Part shown: positions 25,643 through 34,562 of the stretch, in pieces
Position numbering within the stretch: the stretch's first letter is position 1
How the letters are laid out: the number at the start of each line of letters is the position of its first letter
Source: Gordonia terrae
GTDB taxonomy: Bacteria > Actinomycetota > Actinomycetes > Mycobacteriales > Mycobacteriaceae
Reading direction: 5' to 3'
Length of the DNA stretch: 64,000 nucleotides
Assembly: GCF_001698225.1 (NCBI RefSeq)
Contig: NZ_CP016594.1
Coordinates: 3,472,001-3,536,000, forward strand
Translations under genes and position numbers: made by a program
The notes under the pieces: generated by a model
What the model saw: the letters and a program-made list of their open reading frames with translations, nothing else
Databases searched by the model: none
What the model was told of the DNA's origin: nothing

Positions 25643-25671
25643 AGGTTACGAAATCGGATGCGCCCTGTCCA
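25643..25671 (-). promoter_or_regulatory. Promoter of the riboswitch-NlpC/P60 transcript
   Basis: On the minus strand TGGACA (25671-25666) and TAACCT (25648-25643) with a 17-base spacer, predicting a start near 25636, about 45 bases before the riboswitch. Confidence 0.55.
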
Positions 25672-25704
25672 CTAGGCGACGGACAGCCAAACCTGGGCCG
25701 ATTC

Positions 25705-25989
25705 TCAGCCCGCCCTGAGGACCGTCACAGAGGCGTGCCGATCTGGCCCCTGAACTGCTTCTTTGGCGGATCTTGCAGATCGTGCAGCACCACTCGTCAC
25801 CATTGCAGCAGCCTGCAGAACGTCGATGGCGAGGTCGATCTCGGCGTCCGCCTCGACCGTTGCCACCGTTACCGAAACTCCACCTTGGTCCGCCATATCG
25901 TCCCAGCTCGGACCGCCAAACAGCACCGTCATCATGCACCCGTCACAGGCGACGGGACGGGCGGGGCAGCGCGCGCAGTCGACGTACAT
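25705..25989 (-). CDS. Small Cys-rich conserved actinobacterial protein
   Basis: A 94-residue protein with an N-terminal cysteine cluster CARCPARPVACDGCMM (Cys5, Cys8, Cys15, Cys18 by pattern CxxC-x6-CxxC), then a helical region containing EIDLAIDVLQAAAMV. Small proteins of this pattern (C-P-C, then CGDCVVT-like) accompany NlpC/P60 genes in mycobacteria, as I remember them, and are of unknown function. Metal binding is a reasonable guess. GGAGATC lies 7-8 bases before the ATG. It is transcribed toward the riboswitch and the hydrolase gene, with about 35 bases before the promoter of that transcript. Confidence 0.75.
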   Translation of the reverse strand: MYVDCARCPARPVACDGCMMTVLFGGPSWDDMADQGGVSVTVATVEADAEIDLAIDVLQAAAMVTSGAARSARSAKEAVQGPDRHASVTVLRAG

Positions 25990-26197
25990 AGTGTGATCTC
26001 CATCTCATCCGGTGAGGCGGGGCCGTGTCGGCCCTCGTAGGGGTCGTGGTCGCCGTGAGAGCACCGCATTTCTCACGTCCAGGTGGAGAGTAGGAGCGAC
26101 CACCGACAAGTCCGTCGAACAGCGATCGACACAGCAGTCACAGCAGTCACATGAGCGACGCTCGGTGCGCCGCCGCCGCGCTGTCGGTGGATCGAAC
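25990..26197. other. Divergent spacer between the Cys-rich gene and the exonuclease gene
   Basis: About 200 bases holding promoters in both directions. A short direct repeat CACAGCAGT occurs twice near 26131-26147. An ATG at 26151 is in frame with the exonuclease but follows no ribosome-binding site. Confidence 0.4.
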
Positions 26198-26203
26198 TAG
26201 TGT
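26198..26203 (+). promoter_or_regulatory. -10 box of the DEDDh exonuclease gene
   Basis: TAGTGT, 7 nt before GTG 26211 (leaderless pattern); it decides the start. Confidence 0.5.
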
Positions 26204-26210
26204 TCGCCGG

Positions 26211-28013
26211 GTGACGCAGACCAGCGTGGCCGGCTCCCCCGCCGGGCAGCTCACCTTCGCCGACCTGGAGGCCGCCGATCAGGTGGCCACGGGTGACTCG
26301 TCGAACGAGTTCAGCGACCGCTCCCTCTTCGACACGACTCTCGTCGTGGTCGACCTGGAGACCACCGGCTCCGATCCGGCACGCGACCGGATCACCGAGA
26401 TCGGCGCGGTCAAGATCCGCGGCGGCGAGATCATCGGCGAGTTCGCCACCCTCGTCGATCCCGGCCGGCCCATCCCGCCGCAGATCGTCACCCTGACCGG
26501 CATCACCACGGCCATGCTGACCGACGCACCGCGGATCGAGTCGGTCCTGCCCTCGTTTTTCGAGTTCGCCCGCGGCTCCATCCTGGTGGCGCACAACGCT
26601 CGATTCGACATGGGCTTCCTGCGCCAGAACGCGATCCGGCTCCAGCTCCCGTGGACGTTCGGCCTGACCCTGTGCACGGTGACCATGGCCCGGCGCATCC
26701 TCACCCGCGACGAGGCACCGACCGTCAAGCTCAGCGCCCTCGCCGACCTGTTCGACGTCGCGGTGCGACCCACCCACCGGGCACTCGACGACGCGCGCGC
26801 CACGGTGGAGGTCTTCCACCGACTCCTCGAACGCGTCGGCAACCAGGGCATCGCGACCGTCGGTGACCTGACGTCCTACCTTCCACGGACCGACCCGCGG
26901 CTACGGGCCAAGCGCACGCTGGCCGACCACGTTCCCTCCCGTCCCGGTGTCTACCTCTTCCGCGGACCGTCGGACGAGGTCCTCTATGTGGGTACCGCGG
27001 TGGACCTCCGCCGTCGGGTCCGGTCGTATTTCAGCGGGAGCGACCCGCGTCGCCGCATCGCCGAGATGGTGCTCCTCGCCCAACGGGTCGACTTCGTGGA
27101 GTGCTCCCATCCCCTGGAGGCCGCGGTTCGCGAACTACGGCTGCTGGGCGCACACGCACCCGCGTACAACCGTCGTTCGACGCAGCCGCACAAGGGATGG
27201 TGGGTGACCCTGACCGAAGAACGCTTCCCGCGCCTGAAGGTCAGTCGCACGCCCACCGACGAATCCGTCGGCCCGGTCGGCAACCGCACCAACGCGGCGA
27301 CCGTCGCCGATGTGATCTCGGCGGCCGCGGGCCTGCGGACGTGCACCCAGCGGCTCGGCGCCAACGGCTACCACTGGTGCCCCGACGCCGACGGGCACCG
27401 ACGCCCGGGCTCGTGCCGGGCCGCCACCACGCAACCACAGACGGTCCCCGACTACTCCCCGCGCGTCACCGCGGCTCGACGGCTCATGCGGGGTGAGGCC
27501 GACGAACTCCTCGACGGCCTCACCGCACGCCTCGCCGACCTCGCGCAGGCCCACATGTTCGAGACCGCGGCGCGACACCGGGACCGGCTCGCGCTGACAA
27601 TAGACACCCTCGCCCGCTGTCAGCGGCTGGCGGCGCTCTGCGCGATCGCCGAGATCGTCGTCGCGCGACCCGACGGCGAACGGGGATGGCAGCTCGCGGT
27701 GATCCGGCACGGACGCCTCGCGGCAGCCGGACGGGCACGACGCGGCGTCTCCCCCATGCCCGTCGTCGACGCGCTGGTCGCCGCGGCCGAGACCGTGCTG
27801 CCCGGCGACGGACCGCTGCGCGGCGCGCCGGCCGAGGAGGTCGGTCTCGTCTACCGCTGGATGACCGAGCCGGGCGCGCGCATCGTCTCGACGAGCGAGC
27901 CGGTCGCACTACCGGCCGGCTCCGCCGAACGCCGGCTCGGCTGGTCGCAGTCGGCGCACGACGCACGTGCGGCCAGGCCCGTCACCGACCCTCGCGTGCG
28001 GCGGGCGAGCTGA
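26211..28013 (+). CDS. DEDDh exonuclease fused to a UvrC-like GIY-YIG domain (Rv2191-like)
   Basis: A 600-residue two-domain nuclease. Residues about 35-200 form a DnaQ-type 3'-5' exonuclease: VVVDLETTGSDP (DE), HNARFDMGFL (D) and HRALDDARAT (H, D). Residues about 235-320 form a GIY-YIG domain as in UvrC: RPGVYLFRGPSDEVLYVGTA and LRRRVRSYF. The rest, with a conserved CxxxxxxxxCPDADGH-type segment and coiled coil, resembles UvrC's Cys-rich and UVR part. Homologues (Rv2191) are thought to act in DNA repair together with or like UvrC, but this is not proven. GTG 26211 is chosen on the leaderless promoter; ATG 26151 would add 20 residues. Confidence 0.88.
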   Translation: MTQTSVAGSPAGQLTFADLEAADQVATGDSSNEFSDRSLFDTTLVVVDLETTGSDPARDRITEIGAVKIRGGEIIGEFATLVDPGRPIPPQIVTLTGITTAMLTDAPRIESVLPSFFEFARGSILVAHNARFDMGFLRQNAIRLQLPWTFGLTLCTVTMARRILTRDEAPTVKLSALADLFDVAVRPTHRALDDARATVEVFHRLLERVGNQGIATVGDLTSYLPRTDPRLRAKRTLADHVPSRPGVYLFRGPSDEVLYVGTAVDLRRRVRSYFSGSDPRRRIAEMVLLAQRVDFVECSHPLEAAVRELRLLGAHAPAYNRRSTQPHKGWWVTLTEERFPRLKVSRTPTDESVGPVGNRTNAATVADVISAAAGLRTCTQRLGANGYHWCPDADGHRRPGSCRAATTQPQTVPDYSPRVTAARRLMRGEADELLDGLTARLADLAQAHMFETAARHRDRLALTIDTLARCQRLAALCAIAEIVVARPDGERGWQLAVIRHGRLAAAGRARRGVSPMPVVDALVAAAETVLPGDGPLRGAPAEEVGLVYRWMTEPGARIVSTSEPVALPAGSAERRLGWSQSAHDARAARPVTDPRVRRAS

Positions 28014-28027
28014 CCGGGACACACCAC

Positions 28028-28033
28028 TAGGCT
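28028..28033 (+). promoter_or_regulatory. -10 box of the Lrp/AsnC-domain gene
   Basis: TAGGCT, 6 nt before ATG 28040 (leaderless pattern). Confidence 0.55.
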
Positions 28034-28039
28034 GACGGC

Positions 28040-28318
28040 ATGATCACTGCCATCGTCCTCATCCAGGCCGACATCCACCGCATCCCGGAGACGGCACAGG
28101 CCGTCGCCGACATCCCCGGGGTCGAAGAGGTGTACTCCTGCGCGGGCGACGTCGACCTCATCGCGAAGATCCGGGTGCGCGACCACGAGCAGATCGCGAC
28201 GGTCGTCACCGGCGAGATCAACCGGCTCCCGGGCGTGCTCAAGAGCGCCACCCACATCGCCTTCCGCAGCTACTCCAGCTCCGACGTCGAGGGCGGATTC
28301 TCCATCGGCGAGAACTGA
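28040..28318 (+). CDS. Stand-alone Lrp/AsnC ligand-binding (RAM) domain protein
   Basis: A 92-residue protein that is only the alpha/beta RAM domain of Lrp/AsnC regulators, without the helix-turn-helix. Motifs: TAIVLIQADIHRIPETAQ at the start, VYSCAGDVDLIAKIRV, and HIAFRSYSSSDVE. Such proteins form dimers and octamers that bind amino acids; in this place (next to trpD and the Rv2191-like gene) it may modulate amino-acid metabolism, but no partner is known. It converges with trpD with 37 bases between stops. Confidence 0.9.
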   Translation: MITAIVLIQADIHRIPETAQAVADIPGVEEVYSCAGDVDLIAKIRVRDHEQIATVVTGEINRLPGVLKSATHIAFRSYSSSDVEGGFSIGEN

Positions 28319-28355
28319 CTCACCAGGACGTCAAGTGATGAGGGCCCTGTAGTCG

Positions 28356-29426
28356 TCAGGCGTGTGCCGCGAGCTGACCGCTGAGATCGGCCCACCGCTG
28401 CAGCAGGTCCGCGGCGGCACCGTTGTCGATCGCCTCCGCGGCGCGGCCCTTCGCCGCGCCCAGCGCGTCGGTCAGTTCCGCCGAGGTCATGGGTGCGTCT
28501 TGTTCGAAGGCGACGATGGCCCCGGCCGAATTCAGCAGCACCGCGTCGCGGACCGGACCGGTGGTCCCGGCCAGGAGCTCGCGCGCGATCGCGGCATTGA
28601 CCGTCGCGTCACCGCCCTGCAGAGACGACAGCTCAACGCGCGCGATGCCCAGATCGGTGGGATCCACGCTGAGTTCGTTGACCTGCCCCGCGATGACCTG
28701 CCACACCGTCGACGTGGTGGTGGTCGTCAGTTCGTCGAGACCGTCGTCGCCGCGGACCACCAGCGCGGAGCCGCCACGCTCGGCGAAGGCCCGGGCCAGG
28801 ACCGGGGCCAGGTCGGCGAATGCGCATCCGATGAGCCCGCGCGACGGTGTCGCGGGGTTGGTCAGCGGCCCCAGCACGTTGAAGACGGTCGGGATGCCGA
28901 TCTCCTTGCGCGGGGGGCCGGTGAACCGGAACGCGGGATGGAACACGGGCGCGAAGCAGAACCCGATCCCCAGTTCGTCGACGCATCGGGCGACCGCCGC
29001 GGCGTCGAGGGAGATGTTCACGCCCAGCGCCTCGAGCACGTCGGCACCGCCGCTCTTCGACGACGCCGCCCGGTTGCCGTGCTTGACCACAGCGACCCCC
29101 GAGGCGGCGATGACGATCGACGTCATCGTCGAGATGTTCACCGTGTGCGACCGGTCACCGCCGGTGCCGACCACGTCGACCGCCGGCCGGCTGACGTCCA
29201 CGAGCGTGGCGTGATCGAGCATCGCCCGCGACAATCCGAGGAGCTCCGCGGGCGCCGCCCCCTTCATCTTCACGCCGACGCCGAAGGCGGCGACCTGAGC
29301 GCCGGTCGCGCTGTCGGTCATGATCTCGTTCATCGCCCACGCGGCCTCGTCCGCGCTCAGGTCGAGGCGATCGACGATCTTGCCGAGGATCTGCGGCCAG
29401 CTGAAGTCGGACTGTGCGGTACTCAC
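28356..29426 (-). CDS. trpD: Anthranilate phosphoribosyltransferase
   Basis: Transfers the phosphoribosyl group of PRPP to anthranilate in tryptophan synthesis. The 356-residue enzyme has [15 protein letters not shown] (PRPP-binding), [39 protein letters not shown] and [10 protein letters not shown]. It is the Rv2192c counterpart and stands apart from other trp genes, as in mycobacteria. The GTG at 29426 ([14 protein letters not shown]) is chosen because TAGGCT lies 8 bases before it. The frame is open 51 codons further upstream, but that part overlaps the next gene. Confidence 0.95.
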   Translation of the reverse strand: MSTAQSDFSWPQILGKIVDRLDLSADEAAWAMNEIMTDSATGAQVAAFGVGVKMKGAAPAELLGLSRAMLDHATLVDVSRPAVDVVGTGGDRSHTVNISTMTSIVIAASGVAVVKHGNRAASSKSGGADVLEALGVNISLDAAAVARCVDELGIGFCFAPVFHPAFRFTGPPRKEIGIPTVFNVLGPLTNPATPSRGLIGCAFADLAPVLARAFAERGGSALVVRGDDGLDELTTTTTSTVWQVIAGQVNELSVDPTDLGIARVELSSLQGGDATVNAAIARELLAGTTGPVRDAVLLNSAGAIVAFEQDAPMTSAELTDALGAAKGRAAEAIDNGAAADLLQRWADLSGQLAAHA

Positions 29427-29434
29427 GAGGAGAA

Positions 29435-29440
29435 AGCCTA
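29435..29440 (-). promoter_or_regulatory. -10 box of trpD
   Basis: TAGGCT on the minus strand, 8 nt before GTG 29426, lying immediately after the stop of the upstream gene. Confidence 0.5.
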
Positions 29441-29448
29441 GTGTCTGC

Positions 29449-29934
29449 TCAGCCGGACGGACGCTGGAGGACGGCCCACTCGCGCACGAATCCGCCGTGC
29501 CGCGAGCCGAGGCTGGCCATGCGGGATCGTTCTTGCGACAGATGCATGGCGTCGAGCAACTGGACCCGCGCCAGGACAAGGACGACCAGTCCGTCCTCGC
29601 GCGCCGCCGGTCTCGGTCCCCAGCGCTCGTCCTCGACCGACTCGTAGCCGTCTAAGGCGGCGACGGCCGCCGCCTCGGACCGCCGCTCGGGCGGCACCTC
29701 GACGTGATGGCGCAGGATGACCTCCTCGGCCGCCCGCCACGACGACGCGTCGAGGGCGACCGAACTCGCGATCGCATCGTCATCGGAACTCGCCACCACC
29801 TCCACCCGTTGGTCCAGTGTCAGCGGTCCCGCCTCGGCACGCGGGCGAAGGCGCGCACGGAGACGGGCCAAGCGGCTCTGCTCGACCACACGGCCGTTGA
29901 GATCGCGGGGGCCGGGTGAGGCCGAACTCGACAT
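29449..29934 (-). CDS. Hypothetical protein between trpD and ctaE
   Basis: A 161-residue soluble protein I do not recognise. It begins with a Ser/Ala/Pro segment and a basic helix ([14 protein letters not shown]), then [22 protein letters not shown], an amphipathic helix ([15 protein letters not shown]) and a strand-rich end with [19 protein letters not shown]. No signal peptide or membrane segment. Start ATG 29934 is supported by TACCGT six bases upstream. It is transcribed away from ctaE and ends just before the trpD promoter. M. tuberculosis has no gene here as far as I recall. Confidence 0.6.
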   Translation of the reverse strand: MSSSASPGPRDLNGRVVEQSRLARLRARLRPRAEAGPLTLDQRVEVVASSDDDAIASSVALDASSWRAAEEVILRHHVEVPPERRSEAAAVAALDGYESVEDERWGPRPAAREDGLVVLVLARVQLLDAMHLSQERSRMASLGSRHGGFVREWAVLQRPSG

Positions 29935-29940
29935 GAACAC

Positions 29941-29946
29941 ACGGTA
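29941..29946 (-). promoter_or_regulatory. -10 box of the hypothetical gene 29449-29934
   Basis: TACCGT on the minus strand, 6 nt before ATG 29934 (leaderless pattern). Confidence 0.45.
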
Positions 29947-30087
29947 GCGAGCCGGGCCCGCGCCAGGCGCCTCCAGGACACGCCGACGGCCGGCCGATAC
30001 CGGCGCGGACCTGCACCGGGAGAATTACTCGGAGGCAATTTCCGACCCGGGTGGCCACCGCTTACTACGAACCGTCATACTTCACTT

Positions 30088-30699
30088 GTGACAAGCGCTG
30101 TAGGTACCTCAGGAACAGCCATCACCTCGCGCGTGCACTCGCTGAACCGGCCCAACATGGTCAGCGTCGGCACGATTGTGTGGCTGTCCAGTGAGCTCAT
30201 GTTCTTCGCTGGCCTCTTCGCGATGTATTTCGTCGCCCGTGCCAACTCGGCGGTCGGCTGGCCGCCGCCGCCGACCGAGCTGAATCTCGCCCTCGCCATC
30301 CCGGTGACGACGGTGCTGATCCTCTCCTCGGTGACCTGCCAGATGGGCGTCTTCGCTGCCGAACGCGGTGACGTCTTCGGCCTCCGCCGCTGGTACGTCA
30401 TCACCCTGGCAATGGGCACGTTCTTCGTCTGCGGTCAGGCGTACGAGTACTACCACCTGGTCGAGCACGGCACGACCCTCGCGTCAGACGCCTATGGCTC
30501 GGTCTTCTACATGACGACCGGCTTCCACGGCCTCCACGTCATCGGTGGTCTGATCGCGTTCGTCTACCTGCTCATCCGGACCAAGCTGTCGAAGTTCACG
30601 CCGGCGCAGGCAACCGCCGCAATCGTTGTCTCTTACTACTGGCACTTCGTCGACATCGTGTGGATCGGACTCTTCGTCACGATCTACTTCATCCGATGA
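30088..30699 (+). CDS. ctaE: Cytochrome c oxidase subunit III
   Basis: A 203-residue, five-helix membrane subunit of the aa3-type terminal oxidase. Family landmarks: [27 protein letters not shown] (helix I; read in parts), WPPPPTELN, the helix pair around [13 protein letters not shown], and [18 protein letters not shown] near the C-terminus with the conserved FHG/HV motif. Exactly the length of the M. tuberculosis protein. It leads the ctaE-qcrC-qcrA-qcrB operon, which joins oxidase and bcc complex in one supercomplex. GTG start; a possible -10 CATACT lies at 30076-30081. Confidence 0.96.
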   Translation: MTSAVGTSGTAITSRVHSLNRPNMVSVGTIVWLSSELMFFAGLFAMYFVARANSAVGWPPPPTELNLALAIPVTTVLILSSVTCQMGVFAAERGDVFGLRRWYVITLAMGTFFVCGQAYEYYHLVEHGTTLASDAYGSVFYMTTGFHGLHVIGGLIAFVYLLIRTKLSKFTPAQATAAIVVSYYWHFVDIVWIGLFVTIYFIR

Positions 30700-30754
30700 C
30701 ATCGGCGACCTCGCTCTAGAACAACAGCCCGTCCCGCTTAGTAGAGAGTCACAG

Positions 30755-31651
30755 ATGAGTTCATCTCCACCGCGTCCGTCGGATAGCGGCACCGAGGTCG
30801 GACCCGATGCCTCGGCCCGACGCTCCTCTGCACGCGACGCCGGCCGCCGCGCCAAGACACGACGCAAGCTCCGTCGGCGCGCCACCGGCACCATCGTGCT
30901 GCTGGCCGGTCTCGTCATGGCAGGCGTCCTCGCCTCGGTCCTGACCCCCGACCCCCAGGTCGCGGTCGCCGACGAGAGCAACGCCGCGATGATCGACGAC
31001 GGTCAGAAGCTCTACGAGACCTCGTGCATCACCTGCCACGGCGCCAACCTCCAGGGTGTGCCCGATCGTGGTCCCGCGCTGCTCGGCGTCGGTGACGCCG
31101 CCGTCTACTTCCAGGTCTCGACCGGACGTATGCCAGCGGCTCGCGGCGAGGCGCAGGCCCAGCGCAAGCCCGCGAAGTTCACGACCGAGCAGATCGACCA
31201 GCTCGGCGCCTTCATCCAGGCCGAGGGCGGCGGTCCGCAGGTCCCGCGCAACGCCGACGGCTCGGTCGCGCAGGAGTCCCTGCGCGGCGACAGCATCGGC
31301 CGGGGCAGCGAACTGTTCCGCCTGAACTGCGCGTCGTGCCACAACTTCACCGGGCGCGGCGGAGCGCTGTCCTCGGGCAAGTTCGCACCGAACCTCGACG
31401 GGGTCAACGAGGCACAGATCTACACCGCGATGCTGACCGGTCCGCAGAACATGCCCAAGTTCTCGAACCGTCAGTTGGATCCGGAAGAGAAAAGGGACGT
31501 GATCGCCTACGTCAAGTATGCGACCGAGGCGAAGCCCAGCGGTGGACTCGGACTCGGCGGTTTCGGCCCGGTCAGTGAAGGCATGGTCATGTGGTTCGTC
31601 GGCGTCATCGCCATCGTCGCAGGCGCCATGTGGATGGGATCTCGAGCATGA
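30755..31651 (+). CDS. qcrC: Cytochrome bcc complex diheme cytochrome c subunit
   Basis: Diheme cytochrome c1 of the actinobacterial bcc complex, which passes electrons directly to the aa3 oxidase without soluble cytochrome c. The 298-residue protein has a basic N-terminus, an N-terminal membrane anchor (about 46-64), two heme sites CITCH (Cys91, Cys94, His95) and CASCH (about 194-198), and a C-terminal transmembrane helix ([18 protein letters not shown]). Start ATG 30755 lies 55 bases after ctaE. The stop overlaps the qcrA start by four bases (ATGA). Confidence 0.96.
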   Translation: MSSSPPRPSDSGTEVGPDASARRSSARDAGRRAKTRRKLRRRATGTIVLLAGLVMAGVLASVLTPDPQVAVADESNAAMIDDGQKLYETSCITCHGANLQGVPDRGPALLGVGDAAVYFQVSTGRMPAARGEAQAQRKPAKFTTEQIDQLGAFIQAEGGGPQVPRNADGSVAQESLRGDSIGRGSELFRLNCASCHNFTGRGGALSSGKFAPNLDGVNEAQIYTAMLTGPQNMPKFSNRQLDPEEKRDVIAYVKYATEAKPSGGLGLGGFGPVSEGMVMWFVGVIAIVAGAMWMGSRA

Positions 31652-32805
31652 GCGCGAACGACAAGGATGTCCCGTCGCGGGACGAACTCGACCAGATGAG
31701 CACCGACGAGCTCGTCAAACTCGGCACCAATCTCGACGGCGTCGAGATCATCCACCGGTCCGAGCGGTACACCGTGCCCGGCACCCGGGTCGAGAAGCGC
31801 GCCGAGCGTCAGGTGGCCATCTGGTTCACCATCGCCGGCGTCTCCGCCCTGGCCTGCCTCGGCATCTTCCTGTTCAACCACTGGGAGTTCGCGCTCCCCG
31901 ATGACCCGAACTACTGGTGGTACACGTTCAACACGCCGCTCCTCGGTGTGACGTTCGGCCTCTCGGTGTTCGCCATCGGCGTCGCGATGATCCTCATCAC
32001 CAAGAAGTTCATCCCGGCGGAGATCTCGGTCCAGGACCGTCACGACGGTGGATCGGCCGAGGTCGACAAGAAGACGATCGTCGGCCTGCTGCAGGACACC
32101 GGCACCACCTCGACCCTCGGTCGCCGCAAGATGATCATCGGCTCGGCCGGGTTCGGTCTCGGTGCGTTCGCGCTCACCGGACTGGTCGCCTTCCTCGGCG
32201 GATTCATCAAGAACCCGTGGGCCGAGGGTGCCGACTCGCCGCTGTGGCACTCGGGATGGTCGCCGATCTACAACCCGCCGGAAGCTCCCAACGAGACCAT
32301 CTACCTGCGGCGCGACACCGGCAACCCGTTCCAGGTCGCCCTGGTCCGGCCGGAAGATCTCGACGCAGGCGGTATGGAGACCGTGTTCCCCTGGCGTCGT
32401 TCGGACGGGTTCGGCGAGTCCGAGCACTCCCGCCACCTGCTGGAGGAGGGCCTGCACCAGGTCCGCAACCCCGTCATGCTCATCCGTCTGCGTCCCGAGG
32501 ACGCGGCCCGTGCCGTCAAGCGCAAGGGTCAGGAGAGCTTCAACTACGGTGACTACTTCGCCTACACCAAGGTGTGCAGCCACCTCGGCTGCCCCGCCTC
32601 GCTCTACGAGCAGCGGAGCAACCGCATCCTGTGTCCCTGCCATCAGTCGCAGTTCGACGCACTCGAGTACGCCAAGCCCATCTTCGGACCGGCCGCCCGT
32701 GCCCTGGCACAGCTGCCGATCACGGTGAACAATGAGGGTTACCTCGTTGCCGCAGGCGACTTCATCGAGCCCGTAGGACCGGCATTCTGGGAGCGTAAGT
32801 CATGA
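31648..32805 (+). CDS. qcrA: Rieske iron-sulfur subunit of cytochrome bcc complex
   Basis: Holds the [2Fe-2S] cluster that takes electrons from menaquinol. The 385-residue protein has the actinobacterial three-helix N-terminus ([57 protein letters not shown]) and the cluster motifs CSHLGCPAS (about residue 310) and CPCHQSQF (about 330). The third helix is preceded by GRRKMIIG, the site of a Tat-like signal in this family. Coupled to both neighbours by four-base overlaps. Confidence 0.96.
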   Translation: MSANDKDVPSRDELDQMSTDELVKLGTNLDGVEIIHRSERYTVPGTRVEKRAERQVAIWFTIAGVSALACLGIFLFNHWEFALPDDPNYWWYTFNTPLLGVTFGLSVFAIGVAMILITKKFIPAEISVQDRHDGGSAEVDKKTIVGLLQDTGTTSTLGRRKMIIGSAGFGLGAFALTGLVAFLGGFIKNPWAEGADSPLWHSGWSPIYNPPEAPNETIYLRRDTGNPFQVALVRPEDLDAGGMETVFPWRRSDGFGESEHSRHLLEEGLHQVRNPVMLIRLRPEDAARAVKRKGQESFNYGDYFAYTKVCSHLGCPASLYEQRSNRILCPCHQSQFDALEYAKPIFGPAARALAQLPITVNNEGYLVAAGDFIEPVGPAFWERKS

Positions 32806-34424
32806 GCATCGCCGAACGCCTCGGCACTCAAGCCGAAGAAGTCGACTCGCGGTATCACCTGGCCGCGGGTATGCGTCGCCAGATCAACAAGGTCTTCCCC
32901 ACCCACTGGTCGTTCATGCTGGGTGAGATCGCGCTGTACAGCTTCATCATCCTGCTGGTCTCCGGCGTCTACCTGTCGCTGTTCTTCGATCCGTCGATGA
33001 CGCGCGTGGTCTACGACGGCGCCTACCAGCCGCTCAACGGCGTGATGATGACCAAGGCGTACGAGACCACGCTGAACATCTCGTTCGAGGTGCGCGGTGG
33101 CCTGTTCGTCCGTCAGATCCACCACTGGGCCGCACTGCTGTTCGCGGCGTCGATCATCGTGCACATGCTGCGCATCTTCTTCACCGGTGCGTTCCGCCGT
33201 CCGCGTGAGGCCAACTGGATCATCGGCTGCCTCCTGCTGATCCTGGCGATGTTCGAGGGCTTCTTCGGCTACTCGCTCCCCGACGACCTGCTCTCGGGCA
33301 CCGGCGTCCGCGCCGCGATGAGTGGCATCGTCCTCGGTATCCCGGTGGTCGGCACCTGGATTCACTGGGCGCTGTTCGGCGGCGACTTCCCCGGCGTGAT
33401 CATCATCCCGCGCCTCTACGTGCTGCACATCCTGCTCTTCCCGGGCATCATCCTGGCGCTGATCGGTGCGCACCTCGCGCTCGTCTGGTACCAGAAGCAC
33501 ACGCAGTTCCCCGGTCCCGGCCGCACCGAGAAGAACGTCGTCGGTGTCCGCATCATGCCGGTGTTCGCGGCCAAGGCCGGCGCGATGTTCGCCTTCGTCA
33601 CCGGCGTGCTCGCGATCATGTCGGGCATCTTCCAGATCAACCCGGTCTGGAACATCGGTCCGTACAACCCGGCACAGGTCTCCGCGGGTTCGCAGCCCGA
33701 CATCTACATGATGTGGACCGACGGCCTGATACGTCTGTTCCCGGCGTGGGAGCTCTACCTGGGCAATTACACGGTGCCGATGTCGAACTGGGTCGTGCTG
33801 ATCATGACGATCATCTTCGGCCTGATGTTCGCCTACCCGTGGATCGAGAAGAAGCTCACCGGCGACGATGCGCACCACAACCTGCTGCAGCGTCCTCGTG
33901 ACGCACCGGTGCGGACTGCGATCGGCGCCATGGCGGTCTCGTTCTACATCCTGCTGACGATCGCGTGTATGAACGACATCATCGCGTTCAAGTTCCACAT
34001 CTCGCTCAACGCGACGACCTGGATCGGACGCATCGGCCTGATCATCCTGCCGCCGCTGGTGTACTTCATCACCTACCGTTGGGCGCTCTCGTTGCAGCGC
34101 AGCGACCGCGAGGTCCTGGCACACGGCATCGAGACCGGCATCATCAAGCGTCTCCCGCAGGGTGAGTACATCGAGGTCCACCAGCCGCTCGGCCCGGTCG
34201 ACAGCCACGGACACCCGATCCCGCTCCCCTACGAGGGTGCGGCGCTGCCGAAGCGGATGAACAAGCTCGGTTCCGCGGGCGCACCGGGTACCGGTTCGAT
34301 CCTCACGGCCGATCCGCTGGAGGAGCAGCTGCGCAACGTCGAACTCGAGCACGAGATCGAGGCAGGCGAACGCAAGGCTCTCCGCGAGCTACAGGCCAAG
34401 GGCGGCAACCCCTTCGGCGAGTAG
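32802..34424 (+). CDS. qcrB: Cytochrome b subunit of cytochrome bcc complex
   Basis: The 540-residue cytochrome b carries two b hemes and the menaquinol sites; it is the target of the Q203/telacebec class in mycobacteria. Heme-ligand helices show [21 protein letters not shown] and [18 protein letters not shown] (in parts), and the Qo loop shows the [18 protein letters not shown] region. The long cytoplasmic C-terminus (from about residue 430) is typical of actinobacteria. The ATG overlaps the qcrA stop (ATGA). A strong terminator follows 31 bases after the stop. Confidence 0.97.
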   Translation: MSIAERLGTQAEEVDSRYHLAAGMRRQINKVFPTHWSFMLGEIALYSFIILLVSGVYLSLFFDPSMTRVVYDGAYQPLNGVMMTKAYETTLNISFEVRGGLFVRQIHHWAALLFAASIIVHMLRIFFTGAFRRPREANWIIGCLLLILAMFEGFFGYSLPDDLLSGTGVRAAMSGIVLGIPVVGTWIHWALFGGDFPGVIIIPRLYVLHILLFPGIILALIGAHLALVWYQKHTQFPGPGRTEKNVVGVRIMPVFAAKAGAMFAFVTGVLAIMSGIFQINPVWNIGPYNPAQVSAGSQPDIYMMWTDGLIRLFPAWELYLGNYTVPMSNWVVLIMTIIFGLMFAYPWIEKKLTGDDAHHNLLQRPRDAPVRTAIGAMAVSFYILLTIACMNDIIAFKFHISLNATTWIGRIGLIILPPLVYFITYRWALSLQRSDREVLAHGIETGIIKRLPQGEYIEVHQPLGPVDSHGHPIPLPYEGAALPKRMNKLGSAGAPGTGSILTADPLEEQLRNVELEHEIEAGERKALRELQAKGGNPFGE

Positions 34425-34454
34425 CCACGCGAGAAGTCCTACGCACGACCCACC

Positions 34455-34492
34455 GCGGGCCGTCGAGCACCATCGGGTGCACGACGGCCCGC
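34455..34492 (+). terminator. Terminator of the ctaE-qcrCAB operon
   Basis: Perfect 11-base stem GCGGGCCGTCG (34455-34465) / CGACGGCCCGC (34482-34492), with an inner GCAC/GTGC stem in the loop, followed by GCTGCGTTTCC. Confidence 0.85.
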
Positions 34493-34562
34493 GCTGCGTT
34501 TCCGGGTCGAACCACTCCCCTCCCCCGCGTCAGGGCCCGGCACCGTTCGCCGGTGTGGCACG

